Assembly: GCA_902618535.1 (NCBI GenBank)
Contig: CACNAV010000007.1
Span: 1-64,000, forward strand
Source: an uncultured Alphaproteobacteria bacterium
GTDB lineage: Bacteria; Pseudomonadota; Alphaproteobacteria; Methylaequorales; Methylaequoraceae
Direction of reading: 5' to 3'
DNA: 64,000 nt
In this document: positions 1-8,972 of the stretch, piece by piece
Numbering within the stretch: the first letter of the stretch is position 1
How the letters are laid out: every line of letters starts with the position of its first letter
The notes under the pieces: generated by a model
Database searches by the model: none
Seen by the model: only the letters and a program-made list of their open reading frames with translations
Told to the model about the DNA's origin: nothing
Made by a program: the position numbers and the translations under genes

Positions 1-930
1 TTACTTAAAATATCATAGGCCTGGGTATATTTTTTTTTGTTTAAAAGTCTTCTGACTACTATTCTTGAATTAATCCACCAATTCCTTACATTTTCAATTT
101 TATCTGGGGGATCATACAAAAAATCGGCTGCAGTTGGAAGTTTTGCTTTTCTTCTCCATCTCATCCTCTCATAAATTAGCCCTGGATCATTTTTTAATTT
201 TTCAGGCACCTTGTTGATTAAGGATGAAACATTTGGGGCTCTTCTAGATAAGGCATATTTTGCTTCCCCAAGCTTTCTTAAATCACCATAAATTCTATTA
301 AGAGTTCTCCTTGCTGAAACATTTTTTCCTTCATTTAAAAGTCTATTAAACCTTTTCCAGTTATCATTATTATTCCAATATCTGCTGTATTTTTTTTATA
401 AAATATCTTTGTTGTTTAAAGGTAAGATTTTTTTCAATCCAAATTTTTTTGATTTCTTCATTTCTATTTAAAATTTTTCCATTTTTTAGTTTGAATTCAA
501 AAAAATCAATTGCTCCCTTTGATGAAATTGGAGGATTGCTATTAAACCACTCTAAAATTTTTTGTGAATTATCGTTACTTGTTATTGATGATTCTATCTT
601 TTCAACAATTACCTTTTGTTTAGGCCAATGAGAATGTTTTTCGTAAAAACTTGTTAAATAAGTAAATGAATGTTTACTGCCAGGTCTAGTAATATCTAAC
701 CATTTAATATAGGAAGATAAGTTTGCATTATTGTAATCCTCGGCAAGCGCTAATGCCATTACCCAGTTTTGTTTTTTAATTTGCTCAAAGACATCGCCAT
801 ATTCCTTCTTAGGAATTTCTGGTTTTGCCAAAGGTTTAGGGAAGTCTAATGCTATCGAATCAGTTGAAAAGAAAATAAATAGAAAAAAAAAAAACTTGAT
901 TGATGAGAAATTTGTTATCATAAAAAACAT
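1..930 (-). pseudogene. slt: Soluble lytic murein transglycosylase, frameshifted and cut by window edge
   Basis: The first frame (from ATG at 930, or 921) gives a 186-residue protein with a hydrophobic export signal (about residues 11-28) and the superhelical N-terminal region of periplasmic lytic transglycosylases; it stops at 370. Reading through the A8 run at about 384-391 with one A fewer gives an open frame to base 1, continuing with KYSRYWNNNDNWKRFNRLL, then ARRTL, LSRRAP and DPGLIYERMRWRR, all typical of alphaproteobacterial Slt. The catalytic SLT domain would lie beyond the window. So this is one gene with a single extra base, not a small hypothetical gene. The cause may be a sequencing or assembly error in a homopolymer, a recent mutation, or frame restoration by polymerase slippage. 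The enzyme would cleave peptidoglycan glycan strands in the periplasm. Confidence 0.85.
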
Positions 931-1001
931 AATATTTATTTCTTAATGTATGTATAGCAACAATATAATTTATATTTATTTTTTATTATGCGGACTCGAA
1001 A

Positions 1002-1886
1002 ATGCTTTTTAAAGGTTCAATACCTGCGGTAATAACTCCTTTTGATGAGAAATTGCAAATTGATTATGATGACCTTTCTCAACACATCGAGTTTTTAATA
1101 ACAGAGGGATCTCATGGGCTAGTTTCTTGTGGTACAACTGGTGAATCTCCAACTTTAAATCATGATGAACATAAGAAAGTAACAGAATTTATGATTAATC
1201 AAGCAAAAGGTAGGGTGCCTGTAATGGCGGGATGCGGATCAAACTCAACTGAAGAGTCAATCGATTTTGTCAAACATGCTTTTAAATCAGGTGCATCTGC
1301 AAGTCTTCTGGTTTCGCCATATTATAATAAACCAACACAGCTAGGTCTTTATGAGCATTTTAAAAAAGTTGCTGAAGCATGTAAAACCTTACCTGTCTAT
1401 TTATATAATATCCCTGGTAGATCAGTTGTGAAAATTGAGTCTGTGACTATGAAGAAATTATCAGCTATCAACAATATTGTTGGAGTTAAAGATGCAACAG
1501 CAGATTTAACAACTCCATTGGATGTAAGAAATAGTTGTGGAAAGAAATTTCAGCAACTTAGTGGAGAAGACGCTACATTTCTCGCTTTTTTGATTAGCGG
1601 TGGTGATGGTTGTATTTCTGTAACTGCAAACGTGATTCCAAATATTTGTTCAAAAATTTATGAATTGTGGAGGCTAAGAAAAATTGATGAGGCTATGAAT
1701 CTTAATTTTAAAATATACGAATTAAATAATATTCTCTTTACTGAAACTAGCCCTGCACCAGTAAAATATGCTTTAAGTAGGATGAAAAAATGTAAAAATA
1801 TTCTGAGGCTTCCGCTTGTGAGTGTTGAAAAAACCACAAAAAATAAAATAGACAAAGTCCTTAAAGGGCTGAGGTTAATAAAATAG
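1002..1886 (+). CDS. dapA: 4-hydroxy-tetrahydrodipicolinate synthase
   Basis: Condenses pyruvate with aspartate semialdehyde in the lysine/diaminopimelate pathway, in the cytosol. At 294 residues it has normal family length. Visible hallmarks are the CGTTGE loop near residues 43-48, the catalytic tyrosine in YNIPGR (Tyr135) and the Schiff-base lysine in VGVKDAT (Lys163). It is divergent from slt across a 71-base gap; a TATAAT at 964-969 is a possible -10 element but no good -35 is seen. smpB follows after a single base, so the two are probably cotranscribed. DapA next to SmpB is a common alphaproteobacterial arrangement. Confidence 0.97.
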   Translation: MLFKGSIPAVITPFDEKLQIDYDDLSQHIEFLITEGSHGLVSCGTTGESPTLNHDEHKKVTEFMINQAKGRVPVMAGCGSNSTEESIDFVKHAFKSGASASLLVSPYYNKPTQLGLYEHFKKVAEACKTLPVYLYNIPGRSVVKIESVTMKKLSAINNIVGVKDATADLTTPLDVRNSCGKKFQQLSGEDATFLAFLISGGDGCISVTANVIPNICSKIYELWRLRKIDEAMNLNFKIYELNNILFTETSPAPVKYALSRMKKCKNILRLPLVSVEKTTKNKIDKVLKGLRLIK

Positions 1887-1887
1887 T

Positions 1888-2334
1888 TTGTCAAAAAAAA
1901 TAAAAATATTTCAAAATAGAAAAGCTCGATTTAATTACGAAACTATTCAAAAACTTGAAGCAGGCATAGTCCTTTTTGGAAATGAGATTAGGTCGATAAG
2001 AGATGGAAAGGTTGTTTTAGATAATTCCTATGCTGTATTTAAAAAAGGTGAGATTTGGGTTTTAAATCTTTACGTAGATTTGAAAGGTTATAAAAAAGGT
2101 TTTGAAACTTCAGATAACGTAAGACCAAAAAAACTTTTATTAAAAAAAAAACAGATAGAGAGAATTTCACAAAGTCTGAGAAGTAATAATTATACAATGG
2201 TCCCCCTTAACCTACATTTTAATAATAAAGGATTTTTAAAGATGGAATTATCAATTTCAAAAGGAAGAAAAAAAGCAGATTTAAGAGAATATAAAAAACA
2301 ACAGGATTGGAAAAAAGAAAAACAGAGATTATGA
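1888..2334 (+). CDS. smpB: SsrA-binding protein SmpB
   Basis: Binds tmRNA and delivers it to stalled ribosomes for trans-translation. The 148-residue protein shows the family pattern: N-terminal NRKARFNY, the EAGIVLFGNEIRSIRDGKV segment, and a basic C-terminal tail ([21 protein letters not shown] region) that inserts into the ribosome. The start is a TTG at 1888, one base after the dapA stop, chosen because the conserved N-terminus follows immediately. Its TGA overlaps the folK ATG. The tmRNA gene itself is not in this window. Confidence 0.96.
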   Translation: MSKKIKIFQNRKARFNYETIQKLEAGIVLFGNEIRSIRDGKVVLDNSYAVFKKGEIWVLNLYVDLKGYKKGFETSDNVRPKKLLLKKKQIERISQSLRSNNYTMVPLNLHFNNKGFLKMELSISKGRKKADLREYKKQQDWKKEKQRL

Positions 2335-2828
2335 TTTTAATAGCTATTGGTTCTAATTTAAAATCTTCATTACACGGTATGCCAGAAAAAAATTGCTTAG
2401 AGGTTATTAAAATACTAAGAAAATATTTTTTTGTTGTTAATGTTTCAAACTTTTATAAAACAGAACCCATTCCAAAGTCTAATCAACCTTGGTATGTAAA
2501 TGCTGCTATTGAGATAAAAACAAATTTGAAACCAAAAGATATTATTGATAAGTTATTATTCATAGAAAATCAGTTCGGTAGAATAAGAAAACAAAAAAAT
2601 GAAGCCAGAGTGATAGATTTAGATCTTCTTTGTTATGGAAATTTAAAAATTAATAAACGTAATTTGATTATTCCCCACCCTAGGCTTCATATAAGGAAAT
2701 TTGTGATAAAGCCAATTTGTGACATCAATCCGCTTTGGAGGCATCCTATTTTGAAGATTAAAGCAATAAATTTACTCAAAGGCCTTGCAAATCAAAAAAT
2801 TTTCAATATAAACTCACATTATGGCTAG
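2331..2828 (+). CDS. folK: 2-amino-4-hydroxy-6-hydroxymethyldihydropteridine pyrophosphokinase (HPPK)
   Basis: Transfers pyrophosphate from ATP to 6-hydroxymethyl-dihydropterin in folate synthesis. I start it at the ATG at 2331 (ATGA overlap with smpB) because the protein then begins [10 protein letters not shown], the canonical HPPK opening. Further motifs are [18 protein letters not shown], the metal-binding [11 protein letters not shown] and [12 protein letters not shown]. Length is 165 residues, normal. The end overlaps the rpoZ start by eight bases, which suggests translational coupling. Confidence 0.93.
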   Translation: MILIAIGSNLKSSLHGMPEKNCLEVIKILRKYFFVVNVSNFYKTEPIPKSNQPWYVNAAIEIKTNLKPKDIIDKLLFIENQFGRIRKQKNEARVIDLDLLCYGNLKINKRNLIIPHPRLHIRKFVIKPICDINPLWRHPILKIKAINLLKGLANQKIFNINSHYG

Positions 2829-3288
2829 AGTAACAACTGAAGATTGCATTATATCTATTCCAAATAGATTCCAGCTGGTAATTTATTCTTGCAATAGGGC
2901 AAGAGAACTTCTTTCAGGAAATGAAGCTAACGTTGCTATTGACAACGATAAACAAACAGTAGTTGCTCTCAGAGAGATAGCGGATAAAAAATTAGACTTG
3001 ACTGAAATTTGGGAAAATATTGTTTCTCATGCTCAGAAATATCAACCCGCTGAAGATGCTGATATTGATGATGAACAGGCAGTGCCATTGAATGAAAATG
3101 CATCTCAAGTGTCATTTGATAATTTTGAGAAAGAAAACGCATCTGAAAAAAAGAGAAAAAAAATCTACATGACTGAGACGGAAATTCAAAAATTAATTGA
3201 TAAAAGAAAAACTGAAATTACCGACGCAGATGATTTAGTTGATGAAGGTTCTGAAGACAAAGAGCCTGAAAATAGTACTGAAAAGTAA
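2821..3288 (+). CDS. rpoZ: RNA polymerase omega subunit with acidic C-terminal extension
   Basis: Small chaperone-like subunit of RNA polymerase. The opening MARVTTEDC, followed by [17 protein letters not shown] and VVALREIAD, is the standard omega core (about residues 1-75). The remaining 80 residues are a low-complexity, Asp/Glu/Lys-rich tail, making the protein 155 residues, longer than the roughly 90-130 residues usual for omega. The start overlaps folK. Omega beside the RelA/SpoT gene is a widely conserved pairing. A hairpin at 3287-3308 follows the stop. Confidence 0.95.
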   Translation: MARVTTEDCIISIPNRFQLVIYSCNRARELLSGNEANVAIDNDKQTVVALREIADKKLDLTEIWENIVSHAQKYQPAEDADIDDEQAVPLNENASQVSFDNFEKENASEKKRKKIYMTETEIQKLIDKRKTEITDADDLVDEGSEDKEPENSTEK

Positions 3289-3308
3289 TTAGAATTAAAA
3301 TTCTAGTT
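3287..3308 (+). terminator. AT-rich hairpin after rpoZ, weak terminator candidate
   Basis: An 8-bp stem (AATTAGAA with TTCTAGTT, one T-G wobble) closes a 6-base loop, beginning inside the rpoZ stop codon. No U-run follows directly; a T-rich stretch comes about 20 bases later. It may slow or protect mRNA ends rather than terminate. A TATAAT at 3355-3360 could be the -10 of a separate spoT promoter. Confidence 0.3.
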
Positions 3309-3372
3309 AGCTGATTTTAAAAAAATTTTTAATCCTTATTTAAATAATAAACACTATAATTTATTATAAATT

Positions 3373-5502
3373 GTGCTTAGACAAGTTGAATTAGTTGAAA
3401 AGGTAAAATCCTACGACCCTTTTGTTGAGGAGGAACTCTTAAATAAAGCTTATATCTATTCAATGAGAGCACATGGAAGCCAAAAAAGAGCCTCTGGAGA
3501 TCCCTATTTTTCGCACCCGTTAGAAGTGGCAGGAATACTTGCTGATTACAAATTTGATTCTAAAACTATTATTACAGCTCTTTTACATGATGTAGTAGAG
3601 GATACTGAAAAAAATCTTAGAGATATTAAAAGAAACTTTGGAAATGAAATTTCTTACTTAGTTGATGGGGTTACTAAACTTTCGAAACTTGAAGGAAGAA
3701 CGGATGAATTTAAGCAGGCAGAGAATTTTAGAAAATTACTATTAGCAACCTCAAAAGATATCAGAGTGTTGTTGGTAAAATTAGCAGACAGACTTCATAA
3801 TATGAGAACTATTGAATTCATCAAAGACAGTGTTAAGAAAAAAAAGATTGCTTTAGAAACACTGGAAATTTTTGCACCTCTTGCAGAAAGGTTGGGCATG
3901 CAAGAAATAAGAGCCGAGCTAGATGATTTGAGTTTTAAAATAATTGAACCTGAGTTAAGGCGTTCTATAATTCAAAGACTTAAAGTTTTAAGACTTCAAG
4001 ACGAAGAATTATTAGAAAAAACTATAAAAAAAATAGAAGAGCTTTTAATGAAAAATAAGGTAAAAGCAAAAATTTTCGGAAGAGAAAAGAAACCTTATTC
4101 AATTTGGAAAAAGATGAAAGTAAAATCTGTCAATTTTTCGCAATTGTCAGATATTATGGCATTCACAATATTAACTGAGAAACTAGAAAATTGCTATCAA
4201 GTACTTGGTCTCCTTCACCAAACATACAGGTATGTTCCTGGAAGGTTTAAAGATTACATTTCTACACCAAAAGCTAATGGATATCAGTCATTGCACACGA
4301 CACTGATTGGTCCATTGAACCAAAGAATTGAAATACAGTTACGAACATTTAAAATGAATGATTTGGCTAATCTAGGAGTTGCCGCTCACTGGATTTATAA
4401 AGATAAAGTTGAGTTTAAAGATGGTAAGCAATTTAAAGGGATTAGTCAAATTTTAGATATTCTAGATCAATCTAGAGAACCTGAGGAATTTTTAGAACAT
4501 ACAAAACTTCAAATGTACAGTGATCAAGTTTTTGTTTTTACTCCAAATGGCGATTTAATTTCACTACCAAAAGGAGCAATGCCTTTAGACTTTGCTTTTG
4601 CTGTTCATTCTGATATAGGTTTAAGTTGCGAGGGTGTAAAAATTAACAATTCGATTAAACCATTATACACTAAATTAAAAAATGGTGATCAAGTTGAAAT
4701 TATTACAGGTTCAGAGAATATTATCTCACCGAAATGGTTTGATCTATCTATAACAGGAAAAGCCCAAGCGTGTATAAAAAGATTTTTACATGCTAAAGAA
4801 GATGATGAATTAAAAAAACTTGGAAAAGAAATTTTAACTAATCAATTCAAAAATGAAAAAATAAGATTTTCTGAGAGAAATTTAAAAAATATTTTAGATT
4901 CATTTAAATTTAAAAATGTAGACGAACTTTTTTTAAAAATTGGTAGAGGCGAGCTACCACCATTTAAAATTATCCTCTCATTATTCCCTGAAAGAGAGGT
5001 TATAAAATCTAATAACAATATAGTTTTACTAAACCAAATAAAAGAAAAAAGAGAATCATCAATTTTACTAAAAGGATTAACACCAGGAATGAGTGTTCAT
5101 TACGCGCATTGTTGTAACCCGATACCAGGTGATTCTGTTTTAGCTTATATTTCTAAAGGCAAAGGATTAATTATTCATATAGATACATGTAAGGAATTCA
5201 GTAAAATTAATGTTAATAATTCTAAAATTATAAACGTGAGATGGAAAGATTTTGTAAAAGGTAAAGATGAATTTGTAGCAAAAATAAATGTCGTTATAAA
5301 AAATGAAATTGGTTCTTTAGGTTCACTTTCGTCAATAATTGGAAAAAGTATGAGTAACATTAGAAATTTACATATAACTGAAAGGAATAGTGATTTTTTT
5401 AAAATTGAACTTGAAATTGATGTTATTGATTTGGAGCATTTAAGCAAAGTAATTGTTTCACTTAGAGCTTCAGATTTTATAGAAAATGTGACAAGAATTT
5501 AA
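3373..5502 (+). CDS. spoT: Bifunctional (p)ppGpp synthetase/hydrolase of the RelA/SpoT (Rsh) family
   Basis: Makes and degrades the alarmone (p)ppGpp. The 709-residue protein has, in order, an HD hydrolase domain (HPLEVAG, ALLHDVVEDT, KLADRLHNMRT), a synthetase domain (KPYSIWKKMK, GRFKDYISTPKANGYQSLHT, IEIQLRT), a TGS domain (VFVFTPNGDLISLPKGA), and a C-terminal CC/ACT region with HCCNPIPGD. Both catalytic halves look intact, so this is probably the sole long Rsh enzyme. The start is GTG at 3373; the next upstream gene ends 84 bases before it. Pairing with rpoZ is standard; DUF2062 follows within 12 bases. Confidence 0.96.
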   Translation: MLRQVELVEKVKSYDPFVEEELLNKAYIYSMRAHGSQKRASGDPYFSHPLEVAGILADYKFDSKTIITALLHDVVEDTEKNLRDIKRNFGNEISYLVDGVTKLSKLEGRTDEFKQAENFRKLLLATSKDIRVLLVKLADRLHNMRTIEFIKDSVKKKKIALETLEIFAPLAERLGMQEIRAELDDLSFKIIEPELRRSIIQRLKVLRLQDEELLEKTIKKIEELLMKNKVKAKIFGREKKPYSIWKKMKVKSVNFSQLSDIMAFTILTEKLENCYQVLGLLHQTYRYVPGRFKDYISTPKANGYQSLHTTLIGPLNQRIEIQLRTFKMNDLANLGVAAHWIYKDKVEFKDGKQFKGISQILDILDQSREPEEFLEHTKLQMYSDQVFVFTPNGDLISLPKGAMPLDFAFAVHSDIGLSCEGVKINNSIKPLYTKLKNGDQVEIITGSENIISPKWFDLSITGKAQACIKRFLHAKEDDELKKLGKEILTNQFKNEKIRFSERNLKNILDSFKFKNVDELFLKIGRGELPPFKIILSLFPEREVIKSNNNIVLLNQIKEKRESSILLKGLTPGMSVHYAHCCNPIPGDSVLAYISKGKGLIIHIDTCKEFSKINVNNSKIINVRWKDFVKGKDEFVAKINVVIKNEIGSLGSLSSIIGKSMSNIRNLHITERNSDFFKIELEIDVIDLEHLSKVIVSLRASDFIENVTRI

Positions 5503-5514
5503 TCACAAAATTTC

Positions 5515-5964
5515 ATGAAAAAATTGTTTAGAATTATAAAACTTCAGAAATATAAGATAACAAAGATTAAAGATTTTCCTGAGTCTGTCGCATTGGGAAT
5601 GGCTTGGGGTGCTGCGGTCTCGTTTACGCCACTTTTGGGATTTCACTTAATATTTTGTTATCTGGGTACGTGGTTAATGAGAGGAAACCTGATAGCTGCA
5701 ACTGTTGGGACAATAATTGGTAACCCATGGACTTTTCCTTTTATTTTTTACCTTGACTATAAAATTGGAACAACAATCTTTTTTAATAGTGTCGGTTATT
5801 ATGAATTTAAAATTAGCTTTTTGGTCGAAAATTTTGAAGCTCTCTTTTACCCAACTCTTTTAGGGAGCTTTCCAATAGCTTTATTTGTATGGTTTGTAAC
5901 TTATAATATTTGTAAAAACTTTTTAATTAAGAGAATAAATGAGAAAAATAAGATTAGGCGTTAA
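5515..5964 (+). CDS. DUF2062 inner membrane protein
   Basis: A 149-residue membrane protein of the DUF2062 family, recognised by the signature running from PESVALGMAWGAAVSFTPLLG through IGNPWTFPFIFYLD. Two to three hydrophobic helices are visible (about residues 30-55, 60-80 and 115-135) with a basic N-terminus and C-terminus. Its biochemical role is not established. It lies between spoT and pdxJ and overlaps pdxJ by 26 bases, so it is cotranscribed and probably translationally coupled. Confidence 0.85.
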   Translation: MKKLFRIIKLQKYKITKIKDFPESVALGMAWGAAVSFTPLLGFHLIFCYLGTWLMRGNLIAATVGTIIGNPWTFPFIFYLDYKIGTTIFFNSVGYYEFKISFLVENFEALFYPTLLGSFPIALFVWFVTYNICKNFLIKRINEKNKIRR

Positions 5965-6670
5965 CATAGATCATGTTGCAACATTAAGAAATGCAAGAAA
6001 TGAAAACTTTCCTAATCTTCTTGATGTTTCAAAAATTCTTAAAGAAATTCAGGTAGATAGCATTACCGTCCATCTAAGAGAAGATAGAAGACACATAAGA
6101 GATAAAGATGTAATAGACCTTAAAGAAAAAAATTACTTACCATTAAATCTTGAGATGGCAGCTACAAAAGAAATGAAAGATTTATGCTTAAAAATTCTTC
6201 CTGAATCATGTTGTATTGTTCCTGAAAGAAGAGAAGAATTGACGACAGAAGGAGGGTTAGATGTAAAAAATCAAATGGATTATCTTGGGACTTTCCTTCC
6301 AGATCTTAAAAAAAAAATGAAAGTTTCACTTTTTGTCGATCCAGATTTTGATCAAATTCGTGCTTCAAAAGACTTAGGAGTTGCTGCTGTGGAACTACAT
6401 ACTGGTAAATATTCAAATCTTTTTAGAGAAAAAAAACAACACAATGAATTGGAAAGAATAAACAAGGCAGCGAAACTATGCAGGGATATTGGACTGGACT
6501 GTCATGCTGGACATGGACTTAACTTTGAAAACGTTAAAGATATTTCACAAATCGATGAAATCTTAGAATTAAATGTGGGACATTTCCTCGTCAGCCATTC
6601 ATTGTATACTGGATTAAAAGATACAATTTTAAAGTTTATGAAAATTATCGATCATCCCAAATCAAAATAA
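5939..6670 (+). CDS. pdxJ: Pyridoxine 5'-phosphate synthase
   Basis: Closes the pyridoxine ring from 1-deoxyxylulose 5-phosphate and aminoacetone phosphate in the DXP-dependent vitamin B6 pathway. The 243-residue protein starts LGVNIDHVATLRNARN and keeps the phosphate- and substrate-binding segments SITVHLREDRRHI, LNLEMAAT, VPERREELTTEGGLDV, VELHTGKY and CHAGHGLN. In many alphaproteobacteria acpS sits between pdxJ and lepB; here lepB follows directly after 32 bases. Confidence 0.97.
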   Translation: MRKIRLGVNIDHVATLRNARNENFPNLLDVSKILKEIQVDSITVHLREDRRHIRDKDVIDLKEKNYLPLNLEMAATKEMKDLCLKILPESCCIVPERREELTTEGGLDVKNQMDYLGTFLPDLKKKMKVSLFVDPDFDQIRASKDLGVAAVELHTGKYSNLFREKKQHNELERINKAAKLCRDIGLDCHAGHGLNFENVKDISQIDEILELNVGHFLVSHSLYTGLKDTILKFMKIIDHPKSK

Positions 6671-6702
6671 TAAATTGATATTGTTTGATTAGATGTCATT
6701 AA

Positions 6703-7461
6703 ATGATAAATTTTAAAAAAATGAATGAAAGAAATAACAAAATAAAAAAAAATTTTTGGCAAATTTTCTATGCAATTCTTGCCGCTCTTGTGATTAGAAG
6801 TTTTCTTTACGAGCCTTTTAGTATTCCATCAGGTTCAATGTATCCAAATTTAAAAGTCGGTGATTATTTGTTTGTATCAAAGTTTTCTTATGGGTTTTCA
6901 AGAAACTCTTTGCCATTCAGTATTCCTTTAATACCTGGACGAATTTTTTATAATGAGCCTAAAAGAGGTGATATTGTTGTTTTTAAGACCCCAGAGGATA
7001 ACAGAACTGACTATATTAAAAGACTAATTGGACTCCCCGGTGATAAAATAAGTATGCAATCAAACCAAATCTTCTTAAATGGAAACAAAATTCAAAGCGA
7101 GTTTATAAATAATGAAAATTACAAATCTTTTGATGTTCAAAAAATCAAGGAAACATTACCCAATCAAAAATCTTATTCAGTTTATGAGTTTGAGAAAACA
7201 TTTTCAGTTTATAATACGAATAATTTTGACGAAATTATTGTTCCTGAGGATAGTTTTTTTGTTATAGGTGATAATAGAGATAATTCTCAAGATAGCAGGT
7301 ATATTGGTCCTATTCCAAAAAAAAATTTAGTAGGCAGAGCTGAGATAGTATTTATTTCTTTTGATACTGAAATAGGTAGTTTTCTAAAATTCTGGACATG
7401 GTTTCCTGCACTAAGAAAAGATAGATTTTTAGTAAGCTTAAGACCAAAGACAGATTCATAG
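6703..7461 (+). CDS. lepB: Signal peptidase I
   Basis: Inner membrane serine/lysine protease that removes signal peptides from exported proteins. The 252-residue protein has one N-terminal membrane segment (about residues 18-36), the catalytic serine in PSGSMYPNL (Ser45), and the general-base lysine in DYIKRLIGLPGD (Lys106), then box E GDNRDNSQDSRYIGP. An internal ATG at 6721 is an alternative start that would leave the membrane segment intact. The neighbouring lepB-rnc-era-recO order is conserved in proteobacteria. Confidence 0.96.
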   Translation: MINFKKMNERNNKIKKNFWQIFYAILAALVIRSFLYEPFSIPSGSMYPNLKVGDYLFVSKFSYGFSRNSLPFSIPLIPGRIFYNEPKRGDIVVFKTPEDNRTDYIKRLIGLPGDKISMQSNQIFLNGNKIQSEFINNENYKSFDVQKIKETLPNQKSYSVYEFEKTFSVYNTNNFDEIIVPEDSFFVIGDNRDNSQDSRYIGPIPKKNLVGRAEIVFISFDTEIGSFLKFWTWFPALRKDRFLVSLRPKTDS

Positions 7462-7471
7462 ATAGTTTTTG

Positions 7472-8137
7472 ATGACTAATATAAATAAATTAATGAAAAT
7501 TATTGGATATAATTTTAGGAATAAGTCTTTAATTAAAACAGCGCTTACACATTCTAGTTTTTCAAAAGAAAATAAAATTAAAAATAATGAACGTTTGGAA
7601 TTTCTGGGTGATAGAGTTCTTGGATTAATTATTTCAAGTGAGATTTTCAAAAAAAACCTATTTAGCACTGAGGGTGAGTTGGCAAAGCAACAATCTTTTT
7701 TAGTATGTAAAACCACACTAAAAAAGGTTGCTAATAATATTAATTTGCGAGAATTTGTAAATTGTACTCAAAGTTTAAAAAAAAATTCGCTGGATTCAGT
7801 AATTGCAAACACTTTAGAGGCTTTAATTGCTGCAATTTATCTGGATTCAAATCTTAATCAGGCATCAAAGATTGTGTTAAAATTGTGGAAAAGTTTTTTA
7901 GAAAATATTAATCTATCGTCTTTCGACCCCAAGTCTAAACTACAAGAATGGAGTTTAAAAAATAAAAAAAAGCTACCTACTTATGAAATAATGAATAGGT
8001 CAGGACCAGATCACAGTCCAACCTTTACAATAAAGGTGATATTAGATGAAAATTTATCAAGTTTTGCTAAAGGAAAGAGTAAACAAGATGCTGAGATAAA
8101 AGCAGCTAATAAACTACTAAAAAAAATTTGTGAATAA
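7472..8137 (+). CDS. rnc: Ribonuclease III
   Basis: Cleaves double-stranded RNA during rRNA and mRNA processing. The signature NERLEFLGDRVLG is near residues 39-51 and a double-stranded RNA-binding domain occupies the last 70 residues (SKLQEWSLKNKKKLPTYE, GKSKQDAEIKAANKLL). The second metal-binding motif reads ANTLEALIAAIYLD, with Asn where Escherichia coli has Asp114; the partner Glu117 is kept. The ORF opens at a TTG (7469) followed directly by ATG (7472), which I prefer. The end overlaps era by eight bases. Confidence 0.94.
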   Translation: MTNINKLMKIIGYNFRNKSLIKTALTHSSFSKENKIKNNERLEFLGDRVLGLIISSEIFKKNLFSTEGELAKQQSFLVCKTTLKKVANNINLREFVNCTQSLKKNSLDSVIANTLEALIAAIYLDSNLNQASKIVLKLWKSFLENINLSSFDPKSKLQEWSLKNKKKLPTYEIMNRSGPDHSPTFTIKVILDENLSSFAKGKSKQDAEIKAANKLLKKICE

Positions 8138-8972
8138 AAAATGTGGTAAAATATTATTATCAGGGTTTTCTAATGCAGGGAAATCGTCACTAATAAATTT
8201 TTTTTTAAAAAAAAAAGTTTCTATTGTTTCTCACAAAGTTCAAACAACGAATCAAAAAATAAGAGCAATTCTAAATTTAAAATCAAGTCAATTAATTTTT
8301 GTTGATACACCGGGAATTATAGCTGATAAACGGTTCTTTAATAAGAAAATGTCAAGATCGTTGTTAGAAGAGTTTGATTCATGTGATCTAAATCTTTTTA
8401 TTTTAGATTCCTCGAAAGTAATCAACGAAAGCTTATTAAGAAAAATTAAAGAATTAGTGTCAAATTTTAAGGTTAATTTTTTGGTTTTAAATAAAATTGA
8501 TTTAATACATAATGAAAAATTAGCCAAATTAATCAGTGAAATTAATAAAAAAATTAGCTTTTGTGAAACTTTTCCAATTTCTGTAAAAAAAAAAATAGGT
8601 ATAGATATTTTACTTCAAAAAATTATTGAAAATATTCCAAAAAAACAATGGGTGTTTGAAGGAAATGATTTAATAAATAATGATTTAAAATTCCAACTAT
8701 CAGAAATTACAAGAGAAAGAATTTTTAAGTTTACTAATAAAGAAGTTCCTTATTCTGCGAAAATTAAAACATCTTTTGAAACCTATAAAAATCTTGTGAA
8801 AGTAAGCCAAATCATTTTAGTAAAAAAAAATTCTCAAAAAGCAATACTCATTGGGAAAGCAGGACAAAAAATAAAGCATATCGGAACTGATACTAGACCA
8901 GAAATGGAAAAACTTTTTAAAAAAAAAGTTTTTCTTGATTTGAAAGTTTCATTTCAACCAAAAAAAACATGA
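8130..8972 (+). CDS. era: GTPase Era
   Basis: GTP-binding protein that helps mature 16S rRNA and the 30S subunit. G1 is GFSNAGKS (residues 12-19; the usual form is GRPNVGKS), the effector region has VQTTNQKIRAI, G3 is DTPG, G4 is NKID (121-124), and the C-terminal KH domain contains LIGKAGQKIKHIG. The GTG at 8130 inside the end of rnc is used as start because it places the G1 loop at the normal distance. Length is 280 residues, slightly short. Asn- and Lys-rich sequence makes this copy divergent, but all key motifs remain. Confidence 0.94.
   Translation: MNKKCGKILLSGFSNAGKSSLINFFLKKKVSIVSHKVQTTNQKIRAILNLKSSQLIFVDTPGIIADKRFFNKKMSRSLLEEFDSCDLNLFILDSSKVINESLLRKIKELVSNFKVNFLVLNKIDLIHNEKLAKLISEINKKISFCETFPISVKKKIGIDILLQKIIENIPKKQWVFEGNDLINNDLKFQLSEITRERIFKFTNKEVPYSAKIKTSFETYKNLVKVSQIILVKKNSQKAILIGKAGQKIKHIGTDTRPEMEKLFKKKVFLDLKVSFQPKKT

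Noticed and set aside
449-631. Plus-strand 60-codon frame at the left end
   Set aside because: Antisense to the lytic transglycosylase gene, with no ribosome site or recognisable family.
370-930. A complete small hypothetical secreted protein of 186 residues
   Set aside because: The continuation in another frame to base 1 carries obvious lytic transglycosylase sequence, so this is the first part of a frameshifted larger gene.
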